Positions 25,616 through 34,547 of a stretch of DNA of 45,288 bases are shown piece after piece. This stretch comes from Bradyrhizobium sp. YR681 (GTDB taxonomy: Bacteria > Pseudomonadota > Alphaproteobacteria > Rhizobiales > Xanthobacteraceae), in assembly GCF_000282615.1 (NCBI RefSeq), contig NZ_AKIY01000294.1:1-45288 (forward strand). Direction: 5' to 3'. The stretch's first letter is position 1. Each line of letters opens with the position of its first letter. The notes below the pieces were generated by a model, which was not told the DNA's origin, did not search any database, and saw only the letters and a list, made by a program, of their open reading frames with translations. Position numbers and translations under genes: made by a program.

Positions 25616-27190
25616 TCAGCCGACCGGTATGGGGGAGGCGGCCATCAGTTCGCTCGTGTAGGGATGAACGTGATCTGCGTCGAAATCCTCGACCTGCAAC
25701 AAATCGACCATCTCGCCCCGGCGCATCACGGCGATGCGATGGGCGATCTGACGGATGAGGTTGAGATCGTGGGTGATGAAGAGGAAGGCCGTTCCGGTTG
25801 CGGCACGCAGCGCCAACAGCAGTTCGATGATCTGGGCCTGCACGGACACGTCCAGCGGCGCGGTGATCTCGTCGCAGATCACGAGCTTTGGCCGTGCGGC
25901 AAAGGCCCGTGCAATGGCGACGCGCTGCTTCTCACCGCCCGACAGCTGGTGCGGCCAGCGACCGGCATGGGACGCCGGCAGGCGAACCTGCTCGAGAAGG
26001 CGGGGAATCTCGGCGGCGCTGCCGCCATAGAGCTTCAGGGGACGCGACAGGATTTCACCGACCTTCTGGCGCGGATTGAGCGAGGAATCCGGATGCTGGA
26101 AGATGATCTGCACGTCGCGGCGATAGGCCGCGTTCATGTCGTGCGCGCCGGCGATCTCGCGATTGTCAAAGCGGATCTTCCCTGAGAAGCGCGCAAGACC
26201 AGTGAGCGCGCGTGCCATGGAGGATTTCCCGGACCCGGATTCGCCGACGAGGCCGAGGATCTCACCAGCCCGTACATGGAGGCCGATGCGTTTCGTCGCG
26301 GGCGGCGGGGCATGGCCGAACAGACTGGCGCGGCCGTAATGAACTTCGATGTCCGAAGCCGCAAGAAGAACCTCGTCACCGGACTTGTCGTGAACGAGGC
26401 GCCGTTCCGGCCGCGGCACCGCCTGCACGAGGGCCTGCGTATCGGCATGGCGCGGCGCGCGGAAAATATCGGCCGCCGGGGCCTGCTCCACCAGACGGCC
26501 GTGTTTCAGGACCGCGACCCGGTCGGCGACCCGCGTCACCAGCGCGAGGTCGTGGGAAATATAGAGCGCGGCAACGCCGGTTTCTTCGCGCAAGCGCGCA
26601 AACAGATCGAGGATGCGTGCGCCGGTGATGACGTCGAGCGCCGTGGTCGGCTCGTCGAACAGGATGACCTCGGGCCTGCAGCCGAATGCGGTGGCGATGA
26701 CGACACGCTGCTTCTCGCCGCCGGAGATCTCGTGCGGATAGCGCCGCATGATCGCGGCGGGGTCGCGCAACTCGACGTGGCCGAGCAGATCGACGGCGAG
26801 CGCATTCGCATCGCGCTGGCTGAGGCCGCGGTGCTGGATCAGCGTCTCCGTCACCTGCCGGCCGATGGTGAGCGTCGGGTTGAGCGCAGTCGACGGATCC
26901 TGGAACACCATGCCGAGCCGGCGTCCCCGGACTTTCGTCAGCTCGCGCGGGCTCAGGCGCCGAAGGTCGGTGTCGCCGAGATGCAGCCAGCCCGAGATTT
27001 CGCGGGCATTGTCGGGCAAATGGCGCACCAGTGCCCAGGCCAGCGAACTCTTGCCGGAGCCGGATTCTCCGACCAGGCCCAGCACCTCGCCCGGCCTGAC
27101 CTCCAGCGAAATGTCGTGCAGCACGCGCACCGGTCCACCGGCCGTCGCGTAGTCGAGCGCGTAGTTCTTGATGGCAAGCGCCGGGATCAC
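25616..27190 (-). CDS. Peptide ABC transporter, fused double ATPase (DppD-DppF type)
   Basis: This 524-residue protein carries two complete ABC ATPase domains in one chain, as in GsiA or YejF. The first half has GESGSGKSS near residue 42, ISGGEKQRV and VILFDEPTTALD. The second has GESGSGKSS near 315, LSGGEKQRVAIARA and LVICDEITAPLD. A GTG start at 27190 is chosen: GTGA overlaps the stop codon of the upstream permease gene, and the protein then begins MIPALAIKNYALDYA, directly before the first domain. It energises import by the two permeases upstream. Confidence 0.93.
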   Translation of the reverse strand: MIPALAIKNYALDYATAGGPVRVLHDISLEVRPGEVLGLVGESGSGKSSLAWALVRHLPDNAREISGWLHLGDTDLRRLSPRELTKVRGRRLGMVFQDPSTALNPTLTIGRQVTETLIQHRGLSQRDANALAVDLLGHVELRDPAAIMRRYPHEISGGEKQRVVIATAFGCRPEVILFDEPTTALDVITGARILDLFARLREETGVAALYISHDLALVTRVADRVAVLKHGRLVEQAPAADIFRAPRHADTQALVQAVPRPERRLVHDKSGDEVLLAASDIEVHYGRASLFGHAPPPATKRIGLHVRAGEILGLVGESGSGKSSMARALTGLARFSGKIRFDNREIAGAHDMNAAYRRDVQIIFQHPDSSLNPRQKVGEILSRPLKLYGGSAAEIPRLLEQVRLPASHAGRWPHQLSGGEKQRVAIARAFAARPKLVICDEITAPLDVSVQAQIIELLLALRAATGTAFLFITHDLNLIRQIAHRIAVMRRGEMVDLLQVEDFDADHVHPYTSELMAASPIPVG

Positions 27191-28017
27191 CGCTCGTCCT
27201 TCGGATTGAGAGCGTCGCGAAGGCCGTCGCCCAGGAGGTTGAAGGCAATGGCGGTGAGGGCGATCGCAGCCGACGGCGCGATCAGCCCCCATGGCGCCTG
27301 ATACATGTATTGCCTGGCATCCGCGACCATGAGCCCCCATTCGGACGCCGGCGGCTGCGCGCCGACGCCGAGGAAGCTGAGCGTTGCGAACAGCATGACG
27401 GCAAAGGACACGCGGATGGTGGATTCGATCACGATCGGCGCCATCACATTGGGCAGCATCTCGCGGAAGATGATCCACGCCGCGCCCTCGCCACGCGCGA
27501 TGGCCGCCTTGACGTAATCCTGGTTGCGGATGTTGAGTGCGACCGAGCGGGTGATGCGCGCCATGCCGGGCGCAAAGGCGACCGCGATGGCGACGACAGC
27601 GTTGCCGGCGCCGTTGCCGAGCGTCGAGACCAGGAGCAGGGCCATCAGCAGGCCCGGGATCGCCATCACGGCATCGTTGGTGCGCATGATGGCCTCGTCG
27701 ATCCGGCCGCCGAGATAGGCCGAGCCGACGCCGATGATCGCGCCGGCGGCGCTGCCGGCCAGGGTCGCGACGAGTGCCATCGGCACGGTCGAGCGCGCGC
27801 CGACCATGAGGCGGCTCAGGATGTCCCGGCCGAATTGATCGGCGCCGAGCCAGTTCTGCCAGCCGGGTGCGCGAAACCGGCCGAGAAAGTCGATCTTCTC
27901 CGGCGCATAGGGTGCGAGCGCCGGCCCGAACAGGCAGGCAAAGGCGATGAGCGCCAGGAGCACGACGCCGACGAGACCCTGCGGCCTTCGGATCAGGCGG
28001 ATCAACAGCTCAGTCAT
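27187..28017 (-). CDS. Peptide ABC transporter permease, DppC/OppC type
   Basis: This inner-membrane permease of about 276 residues begins MTELLIRLIRRPQGL. The family motif GADQFGRDILSRLMVGAR is followed by five membrane helices and the EAA-like cytoplasmic loop (YVKAAIARGEGAAWIIFREM, then LPNVMAPIV). It ends LLGDGLRDALNPK, as is usual for DppC. The ATG at 28017 overlaps the stop of the upstream permease by 8 bases; a start at 28044 would add nine residues. Confidence 0.93.
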   Translation of the reverse strand: MTELLIRLIRRPQGLVGVVLLALIAFACLFGPALAPYAPEKIDFLGRFRAPGWQNWLGADQFGRDILSRLMVGARSTVPMALVATLAGSAAGAIIGVGSAYLGGRIDEAIMRTNDAVMAIPGLLMALLLVSTLGNGAGNAVVAIAVAFAPGMARITRSVALNIRNQDYVKAAIARGEGAAWIIFREMLPNVMAPIVIESTIRVSFAVMLFATLSFLGVGAQPPASEWGLMVADARQYMYQAPWGLIAPSAAIALTAIAFNLLGDGLRDALNPKDER

Positions 28018-28957
28018 AGCGGATCCGCCGGTCGAGGAGGGCATAGGCCATGTCGGCGAGCGTGTTTGTCACCGCATAGGTCGCCGCCATGATCAATGCG
28101 CCTGCCTGGATCGATGGCAGGTCGCGCGTGGTGATCGCGACCATCAGTGCGCGGCCGATGCCGGGTATGGCAAAGATCTCCTCGATCACGATGATGCCGC
28201 CGAGCAAATAGCCGACGTCCAATGCGATGATCGTCACCACCGGCAACATCGCGTTGCGCAGCGCGTGGCGAAACAGCACGGTGCGCTCGGGCAGGCCCTT
28301 GAGGCGCGCGGCGCGGATGTAGTCCGATTTCAGCACGTCGAGCGTTTCGGAGCGCATCATGCGCATCACGTGGGCGATGAGGATCACCGAGATGGTCAGG
28401 ACCGGCAGGGCCAGATGACGGATGCCGTCGCCGAAATCCTCCAGCAGCGAGACGTAGCCGGTGGCCGGCAGCCAATGCAGCGTGTCGGCGAGCAGAAGCG
28501 CCAGCAGCGTCGCGGTGACGAATTCCGGAAGTGAGATCCCGAGATAGGCGATGAGACTGACAGCTGTGTCGGTGAGCCTGCCTTGCCGCAGTGCCGCCAC
28601 CACGCCGAGTGGCACGGCGACGACCAGTGTGACGAGGATGGACGCTGCCGCGAGCAGCAGCGAACGTGACAGCGCCGTCAGCATATCCGGGCCGACGGGC
28701 TGGCTCGTTCGCATCGAGATGCCGAAATCGCCGCTGAAGACGTGGCCGGCCCAGCGCAGATATTGCTGCCAGGCCGGATCGCCGAGTCCGAGCCTTGCCC
28801 TGAGCGCGGCCAGCATGTCCGGCGTCGCGTTCTCGCCGAGCAGCGACTGGGCCGCGTCGGCCGGCAGGATCTGCGTGATGGCGAACACCAGCATCGAGAC
28901 CACGATGACGGTGTAGGCCATCAGCAGCAGACGGCGCGCAAGCCAGGCAAGTGACAC
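28010..28957 (-). CDS. Peptide ABC transporter permease, DppB/OppB type
   Basis: This 315-residue inner-membrane permease has the family's usual length. The first helix (LLLMAYTVIVVSMLVFAIT) is followed by the periplasmic DppB-type segment (RLGLGDPAWQQYLRW, GDFGISMRTSQPV). The cytoplasmic loop YIRAARLKGLPERTVLFRHA precedes LRNAMLPVVTI. The end has IVIEEIFAIPGIGRAL. It sits 15 bases after the binding-protein gene. Confidence 0.93.
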   Translation of the reverse strand: MSLAWLARRLLLMAYTVIVVSMLVFAITQILPADAAQSLLGENATPDMLAALRARLGLGDPAWQQYLRWAGHVFSGDFGISMRTSQPVGPDMLTALSRSLLLAAASILVTLVVAVPLGVVAALRQGRLTDTAVSLIAYLGISLPEFVTATLLALLLADTLHWLPATGYVSLLEDFGDGIRHLALPVLTISVILIAHVMRMMRSETLDVLKSDYIRAARLKGLPERTVLFRHALRNAMLPVVTIIALDVGYLLGGIIVIEEIFAIPGIGRALMVAITTRDLPSIQAGALIMAATYAVTNTLADMAYALLDRRIRYD

Positions 28958-28972
28958 CCGATCTCTCCGGCG

Positions 28973-30520
28973 TCAGGCGCGCTTCGGCGCGCCGGTGCCG
29001 AGCGAGACCATGTCGAGGCGGAACACCGAGCCGCGCGGATGCAGCATGTAGCCTTCGACATAGGCGCGCTGGGCGGCCAGAAGATCGAAGAACGCGGAGA
29101 TCACCGTGGGGACCTCGCTGTTCATCAGCTCCTGCGCCTTGGCATAGAGCGCGGTGCGCTTGGCCTCGTCGGTCTCGACGCGGGCCGCATTGATGACGGT
29201 GTCGAACGCGCTGTTGTTCCAGCGTGTCTCGTTCCAGGTTGCGTTGGACGTGTAGAGCAGGTTAAAGATCGCGTCAGCCGTCGGCTGCATGTTGTAGAAG
29301 CCGACGTAGAAATTGCCCTTCTTCCAGACCTGGTCGAGATAGGTCGCGTGCGGCATCGTCTGCACGTTGATGCGGAAGCCGGCCGCGGCGGCCATTTCGC
29401 GAACTGCGACGCCGAGCTGGGTTCGGGTGGCCGGCCTGTCGGAGGCGATCAGCGTCAGGTCGATACCGCCCGGATAACCCGCCTCGGCCAGGAGCTGCTT
29501 TGCCTTGGCGATATCGGGCTTCTTCTGCGCGATATTCTTGTAGAAGTGATAGGCGGAGTTCAGCGGGGTGTCGTTGCCCGGGGTGCCGTAGCCGCCGGCG
29601 ATGAAACCGACGGTGGCCTCGCGGTCGACTGCCAAGGCGAGGGCCTGGCGGACCCTGATGTCGTTGAACGGCTTCTGGTCGCATCCGAGATTGATGTTGA
29701 GGAATTGGCCGGAAGGCGTGCGCAGCGCCTTGACGCCGCCGGCCTTCACGAGCCGCTCATACTCGCCGGGCGTCGTCGTCAGGAGCAGGTCGATCTCGCC
29801 CGATATCATCGCCGAGGCTTCTGCGGTGCGATCGGGATAGACGAGCAGTTCGACGCGGTCGAGGTAAGGCCGCGCCGGGTCGTAATAGGCGGCGTTGCGC
29901 TCGACGACGATCTTCCGGTCGGGTTCATAGGACACCAGCTTGAACGGCCCGGTGCCGTTCGCCTTCGTCGACAGGCTGGCGAGATCGGAGGCGACGATTT
30001 TCGCCGGCACGATACGCGCGTTGAGATAGGTGAGGGCCACCGGCAGGTCGGCATAGGCGCCGGAGAGCGTGAACTTGACGGTCAGGGGATCGATAGCCGC
30101 GACCTCCTTGATCGGACCGACATTGGTGCGGCCGGGGGAGGCGGTCTTCGGATCGAGGATGGCGTTGATGCTGGCGACGACGTCTTCCGACGTCAGCGGC
30201 GAGCCGTCGTGGAACGTCACGCCCGGGCGCAGCTTGAAGATCCACTCCGTGCGCGTCTCGTTCGGCTCCCAGGAGATCGCGAGGTCCGGTTCGACCGTCA
30301 TGTCCGGCTTCAGCCGGGTCAGGTTGGAGTAGAGCAGTTCGGTGACGAGATATTCCGGATTGACGCGCGCCAGCAGCGGATGGATCACCGATGCCGCCTG
30401 GTCGATCGACATCCGCAGCACGCCGCCGCGCTTGGGAGCATCGGCGACGGCGAGCCTGGGGAGGGTGACGAGGCTCATGGCAGTCCCGGCAAGAAAGAGA
30501 CGGCGGGTGACGGACAGCAT
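28973..30520 (-). CDS. Periplasmic peptide-binding protein (SBP family 5)
   Basis: This 515-residue protein has a twin-arginine-like leader (VTRRLFLAGTAMSLVTLP) ending near ALADA-type residues (AVADA at about 23-27), so export by Tat or Sec is possible. Family 5 features include PDLAISWEPNETRTEWIFKL, LRPGVTFHDGSPLTSEDVV, NGTGPFKLVSYEPD and FNDIRVRQALALAVDRE. It delivers peptides or similar amide compounds to the adjacent permeases. The substrate is not predictable; the accompanying M20 and M24 genes suggest an amide- or acyl-bearing amino compound. Confidence 0.92.
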   Translation of the reverse strand: MLSVTRRLFLAGTAMSLVTLPRLAVADAPKRGGVLRMSIDQAASVIHPLLARVNPEYLVTELLYSNLTRLKPDMTVEPDLAISWEPNETRTEWIFKLRPGVTFHDGSPLTSEDVVASINAILDPKTASPGRTNVGPIKEVAAIDPLTVKFTLSGAYADLPVALTYLNARIVPAKIVASDLASLSTKANGTGPFKLVSYEPDRKIVVERNAAYYDPARPYLDRVELLVYPDRTAEASAMISGEIDLLLTTTPGEYERLVKAGGVKALRTPSGQFLNINLGCDQKPFNDIRVRQALALAVDREATVGFIAGGYGTPGNDTPLNSAYHFYKNIAQKKPDIAKAKQLLAEAGYPGGIDLTLIASDRPATRTQLGVAVREMAAAAGFRINVQTMPHATYLDQVWKKGNFYVGFYNMQPTADAIFNLLYTSNATWNETRWNNSAFDTVINAARVETDEAKRTALYAKAQELMNSEVPTVISAFFDLLAAQRAYVEGYMLHPRGSVFRLDMVSLGTGAPKRA

Positions 30521-30538
30521 AAGGGCATGCTCCTTGAG

Positions 30539-31855
30539 TTAGCCGAGCGCGTTTGCTTCGGGCGAAAGGTCGGGACGGAATTCGGCGGACAGATAGGCGA
30601 GGACCGATTTCGCCAGCGCGACGATGTCGGCGCGCGTGGTGAATTCGCCGGGCGCGTGAATGCGGCTGTCCGGCCGGCCGAGGCCGCTCAGCAGGATCTC
30701 CTGCATTCCGGTCTGCTGCACCCAGCCGAAATCAGAACAGCTCGTTGCACCCCATTTGGCGAAATCGTCCGGTGCGTATCCGAACCCGGCCGACAGTGCC
30801 TCCTGCCAGCGCGGCCAGTGCGGGCCGGTCGGATCGGACGTCGGCATCAGATGGCCGGTGAGAACCATTTCGACGTCGGCCCCGGGGGCCGCCGCAAGGA
30901 CGGCGTTCTCGATTTCGGCACGCGCGGCCTGAAAGTCCTCTTCCGGCGCGTAGCGCCGACAGACGAGAATTTCGAAGCGCGATGGAATCTGGCCGCCGCA
31001 TTGGCCGCCATGGGCTGCGGAAATATCGAGCTGGGCTGCGAGCGGGTGGGTTGCATGCGGCGGCGCAGGCAGGGCGGACGTCCGCGCGGCGATGGCCGGC
31101 TTCAATGCCGCGAGCGCATTGAGGATCGGCAGTGCGGCCTCGATGGCGTTGGCGCTGGAGCCCGCGGTCCTGGCTTCGCTGGCGTGAACCGTTCTGCCGT
31201 GGATGGTTATCCGGAGCGTGAAGAGGCCAAAGCAGCCGGCCCAGATGCGCGGTGCCGCGGCACCATTGAAGTTGAGAATGTGGCCTTCGAGCAAGCCTTG
31301 CTCCGCCAGATAGCGCACGCCGGGATAGAGTCCGCCTTCTTCGTCGGTGCAAAGCAGCAGCATCGGGTCATAGCCGAGCGGAAGCCCGATCGTGTCGGCG
31401 ACGCGCAGCGCGAGCAGCACGGCGGCGATGGTGCCCTTCATGTCGGCCGCGCCGAGGCCGATCAGGCGGTCGCCGTCGCGCGTCAACTGGAACGGATCGG
31501 TGGTCCAGCCGGGCGCAGCCGGCACGGTATCGACATGGAAATACAGCCCGAGCACCGGCTTGTCCGAGCGGCGGCGCGCGATGAGATTGGTTCTGCGCCC
31601 TTGTGCCGGACCGCCTGCCACGCGCCACAAATGTTCGGGGACATCGACGCGTTGGCAGTCGAGGCCGAGCGCTGCGACAGCGCTCTCCATCAGTCCGGCA
31701 AATGCCTCGTATCCCGCGCCGGGCGGGAACGTCGTGTCGATTGCCACCATCCGCGCAAGATCGTCGACCGCACGTTCGGCCGTGCGCTCGATCTCGGCGA
31801 AAGCGTCGGTCAGCGTCGGGCTGGCCTGTGCTGGGCCCGGAGGTGGAGAAACCAT
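30539..31855 (-). CDS. M20-family metallopeptidase/deacylase (ArgE/DapE-like)
   Basis: This is a protein of about 438 residues and the first gene of the operon. The M20 motifs are largely canonical: YFHVDTVP, GLGAADMKGTIAA, CTDEEGG and a late His in RIHAPGEF. The usual acidic ligand segment after Glu-Glu reads FNGAAAPRIW, which is unusual. The start ATG at 31855 (MVSPPPGPAQ) is chosen because longer versions would run through the divergent promoter and the inverted repeat. Function: hydrolysis of an amide or acyl bond on an amino acid or dipeptide, probably of the imported compound. Confidence 0.85.
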   Translation of the reverse strand: MVSPPPGPAQASPTLTDAFAEIERTAERAVDDLARMVAIDTTFPPGAGYEAFAGLMESAVAALGLDCQRVDVPEHLWRVAGGPAQGRRTNLIARRRSDKPVLGLYFHVDTVPAAPGWTTDPFQLTRDGDRLIGLGAADMKGTIAAVLLALRVADTIGLPLGYDPMLLLCTDEEGGLYPGVRYLAEQGLLEGHILNFNGAAAPRIWAGCFGLFTLRITIHGRTVHASEARTAGSSANAIEAALPILNALAALKPAIAARTSALPAPPHATHPLAAQLDISAAHGGQCGGQIPSRFEILVCRRYAPEEDFQAARAEIENAVLAAAPGADVEMVLTGHLMPTSDPTGPHWPRWQEALSAGFGYAPDDFAKWGATSCSDFGWVQQTGMQEILLSGLGRPDSRIHAPGEFTTRADIVALAKSVLAYLSAEFRPDLSPEANALG

Positions 31856-31868
31856 TTGCGGCGGCTCA

Positions 31869-31889
31869 TTTCTATATTCTATAAAGAAA
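31869..31889. promoter_or_regulatory. AT-rich inverted repeat, candidate GntR operator
   Basis: TTTCTATATTCTATAAAGAAA has arms TTTCT and AGAAA. It contains a direct repetition of TCTATA. It sits between the divergent M20 gene (start 31855) and the GntR gene (start 31933), in a conspicuous AT island within G/C-rich surroundings. A GntR operator controlling both directions is the simplest reading. Confidence 0.5.
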
Positions 31890-31932
31890 TAGACGAAGCC
31901 GATTGCTGTCAATTCCAAAGAATGAGGCAGGC

Positions 31933-32694
31933 GTGACCGGTAAACAGGCAAAAGCAGCGGCGAGCGGCCTATCGAGTCTGCCGGTGCCGTTGTACGAGCA
32001 CGTCAAGCGGCAGATCGCCGAGGCGATCCTGGTGGGCGAATTGTCCCCGGGCACGGTGCTTCCCGGTGAGGTCGCGCTTGCCGCACGATATGGCGTTGCG
32101 GTCGGCACCATCCGCCGCGCGCTCGCCGACCTGACGGCCGACGGCATGCTGGTGCGCCGGCGCAAGACCGGGACGGTCGTGACCGGTCGCGCACCGCAAC
32201 ACAGTCTGCGCTTCTTCTTCCAGTATTTCCGCCTTCACGGCGAAGACGGCAGTCTCAAGCGTTCCGTGCCCGAAGTCTTGTCCGTGGAGCTGCGGCCGGC
32301 GGATGCAGGGGAGGCCGTGCTCTTCACGGAAGCCGTTGGTGAACCGCTGCTCTGTCTGCATCGCATCCGGCGTGTCGGCCGCGTGCCGGTGATGCATTCG
32401 CGCATCCGGCTGGTTGCGCGCCGCGTGCCTGATTTCCCGCGCAAGGCGGCGGGCGTGCCTGCGCTGCTTTATCTCCACCTGCTCGACGCCTACGGCATTC
32501 GCATTGCCGCGATCCGCGAGAAGCTCCTGGCCGAGCTGGCCGACAAGGAGGATCGGCGTCTGCTTGGGCTGGCGTCGCCCAACGCCGTTCTGGTGATCCG
32601 CGAGGAGGCGTACGATCAAGCCGGCGCGCTTGCGCTGCTGAGCGAGCACCGCGCCACCACGGCGCATCATCACTACGTGAACGAAATCCGCTGA
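31933..32694 (+). CDS. GntR-family transcriptional regulator, HutC/UTRA subgroup
   Basis: This 253-residue regulator has an N-terminal winged helix (LYEHVKRQIAEAILVGELSP, then GTVLPGEVALAARYGVAVGT and IRRALADLTADGMLVRRRK; about residues 20-80). A UTRA-type effector domain follows (LHRIRRVGRVPVMHSRIRL, then LVIREEAYDQAGALALLSEH). A GTG start at 31933 is preferred: it has GAGG five bases upstream and gives MTGKQAKAAASG. It diverges from the peptide-transport operon, so it probably controls that operon in response to a substrate or product. Confidence 0.88.
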   Translation: MTGKQAKAAASGLSSLPVPLYEHVKRQIAEAILVGELSPGTVLPGEVALAARYGVAVGTIRRALADLTADGMLVRRRKTGTVVTGRAPQHSLRFFFQYFRLHGEDGSLKRSVPEVLSVELRPADAGEAVLFTEAVGEPLLCLHRIRRVGRVPVMHSRIRLVARRVPDFPRKAAGVPALLYLHLLDAYGIRIAAIREKLLAELADKEDRRLLGLASPNAVLVIREEAYDQAGALALLSEHRATTAHHHYVNEIR

Positions 32695-32731
32695 TCCGTG
32701 TCGGGCCGTCGCCCTGCGCCCCTGATCCTTG

Positions 32732-33502
32732 CTACTGACCGACGATGGCGTCGATTTCCTCTTTCAGCAGCGCGCCGTACCGTTCGAAGACGCCTGGCGT
32801 CAGCTTGGCGCAGAGCAGTGTGAAGCTGAGCGCCGCGCCCGGCTTTTCGCCCGGCTTCATGATCGGCAATCCGACTCCGGCAATGCCGGGAATGAGCTCG
32901 CCCATATCCACCGCGTAGCCGCGGCGGCGGGTGTCGGCGATCAGCTGTCGAACCTTGTCCTCGGTGAGGTTGCGATAGGACGCGTAGCGCCCGAGATTGG
33001 CGCGGATGATGTAGTCCTGCTCGTCCTCGTCCAGGAATGCGAGCATTGCGATCGAGCCAGGGCCGACGCCGAGGGGGACGAAGCCGCCGATCGATCCCGT
33101 CAGCGTCGGCACGATGCATTCGCCGTCGCGCCGGTCGAGACAGACGGAATCGTGGTTGAAGCGGGCCATCAGATGGGTGGTGTCGCCGGTGCGGCGCCTG
33201 AGCCGCGACAGCGCGATCTCGCAGCGGCTGATGATGCCGGGGCCGCGCGCCGCGCGGACGCCGTAGATCGCCATGCGTGCCCCCAGCCTGTAGCGCCGTT
33301 TCTTGTCGTCGCGGGCAAGCAGCTTGTGACCGACCAGCGTGTTGAGGATGCGGTGACAGGTGGCGGTGTTGAGCCCGGATCGGGCCGCCAGGTCCTTGAG
33401 CGACAGGCCCTCGACGCCGCCATCGGCGACGAGATCCAGCAGGATGACGGTCCGGTCGAGCAGCTGGGCTCCGCCGGACGGCGGTTGGGCGGTCACCGGC
33501 AC
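32732..33502 (-). CDS. IclR-family transcriptional regulator
   Basis: This 256-residue protein has the family's usual length. The winged helix (LSLKDLAARSGLNTATCHRI, then LNTLVGHKLLARDDKKRRYR) is followed by the IclR effector domain (DTTHLMARFNHDSVCLDRRD; GVGPGSIAMLAFLDEDE; GIAGVGLPIMKPG). The start used is GTG at 33502. It diverges from the polar amino-acid transporter, the likely target. It converges with the GntR gene, 37 bases away. Confidence 0.9.
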   Translation of the reverse strand: MPVTAQPPSGGAQLLDRTVILLDLVADGGVEGLSLKDLAARSGLNTATCHRILNTLVGHKLLARDDKKRRYRLGARMAIYGVRAARGPGIISRCEIALSRLRRRTGDTTHLMARFNHDSVCLDRRDGECIVPTLTGSIGGFVPLGVGPGSIAMLAFLDEDEQDYIIRANLGRYASYRNLTEDKVRQLIADTRRRGYAVDMGELIPGIAGVGLPIMKPGEKPGAALSFTLLCAKLTPGVFERYGALLKEEIDAIVGQ

Positions 33503-33510
33503 AAAATCTC

Positions 33511-33575
33511 ACATTATGAAAAAAGAGGTCTCGGCAACTTGTACAATGAGAAAGATGCGTCTCCAATGATGAAAA
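33511..33575. promoter_or_regulatory. Three AT-rich direct repeats in the divergent IclR/transporter promoter region
   Basis: ACATTATGAAAAA (33511), ACAATGAGAAAG (33543) and CCAATGATGAAAA (33563) are similar. They lie 32 and about 20 bases apart, near whole turns of the helix, just upstream of the IclR start and about 125 bases before the binding-protein start. They may be regulator binding sites; the match is loose. Confidence 0.35.
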
Positions 33576-33699
33576 TTAGGTCGCTCGAGAGGGATGCATA
33601 GTTTTTGAGCGGTCTGATTTCTGCATTCGCAAAGGCTGATGGCCGACGCGGCGCCGTGGCAACGGCGCTGGAAGGCCGTGATTTATCCAGAGGAACAGG

Positions 33700-34530
33700 A
33701 TGACAGGCTTCAAAACGATGATGGGCGTTTCCGCTGTTGCGCTCGCTGCCTTCCTTGCTGGCAGCGCCGCCGTGGCGGGCACGCTTGAGAACGTCAAGGC
33801 GCGCGGCAAGCTCGTCGTCGGCGTGAAGAATGATTACGTGCCCTATGGCTATCTGAACGACAAGGGCGACGTCGTCGGCTTCGAGGTCTCGCTTGCGAAG
33901 TACGTTGCCAAGGAGCTGCTCGGCTCCGAGGACAAGATCGAGCTCGTGCCCGTCGTCGCTTCCAACCGCATCGAGTTCCTGACCGCCGGCCGCATCGACG
34001 TGATCTTTGCCACGCTCGGCGTCACGGCCGACCGCGCCAAGGTCATCGACTTCACGACCGAATACGTTTCGGCTGCCGGCCCGTCCGTGCTGGCGGCCAA
34101 GGAAGCGACGATCTCCAAGTGGGACGAGCTGAAGGGCAAGTCGGTTTGCGGCATCCAGGGCTCCTACTACAACAAGAAGATGACCGAGGAATTCGGCATC
34201 AATCTCGTGGCCTTCAAGACCCAGCCGGAAGCCTATCGCGCGTTGAAGGACAATCGTTGCATCGGCTTCGTCTTCGACGACATGACGCTTCAGCAGAAGC
34301 TCAAGGAGCCCGATTGGGCGAGCTACAAGATCGCGGTGGCACCGTATGAATTCCAGCCGATGGCGGGTGGTCTTCGCAAGGGAGACACCGAATTCCACGA
34401 AGCCGTCGACAAGGCCATCGGCAAGGCCGAGGCCGAAGGCAAGCTGATCGCGTGGGAGACCGAGTTCGGCATGCCGCACTCCGACTACATCGCCGCGCGG
34501 GCGAAGGCTGCTTCTGCCAGGAAGAACTGA
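33700..34530 (+). CDS. Polar amino-acid ABC transporter, periplasmic binding protein (SBP family 3)
   Basis: This 276-residue protein has a Sec signal peptide (MTGFKTMMGVSAVALAAFLA, cleavage probably after AVA near residue 26). The family 3 core is clear: LVVGVKNDYVPYGYLNDKGD, VGFEVSLAKYVAKELLG, NRIEFLTAGRIDVIFATLGV, IDFTTEYVS and GKSVCGIQGSYYNKKM. AGGAACAGG precedes the ATG. First gene of an importer operon that continues with amine oxidases, so the ligand is probably an amino acid, an opine or a related amine. Confidence 0.93.
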   Translation: MTGFKTMMGVSAVALAAFLAGSAAVAGTLENVKARGKLVVGVKNDYVPYGYLNDKGDVVGFEVSLAKYVAKELLGSEDKIELVPVVASNRIEFLTAGRIDVIFATLGVTADRAKVIDFTTEYVSAAGPSVLAAKEATISKWDELKGKSVCGIQGSYYNKKMTEEFGINLVAFKTQPEAYRALKDNRCIGFVFDDMTLQQKLKEPDWASYKIAVAPYEFQPMAGGLRKGDTEFHEAVDKAIGKAEAEGKLIAWETEFGMPHSDYIAARAKAASARKN

Positions 34531-34547
34531 CGCACACGGAGCGGCCT

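Noticed and set aside
29039..31936. A 965-codon open frame on the plus strand opposite the binding-protein and M20 genes
   Set aside because: Both minus-strand genes have strong family motifs. The plus-strand frame shows only Arg/Gly/Ala-rich shadow sequence.
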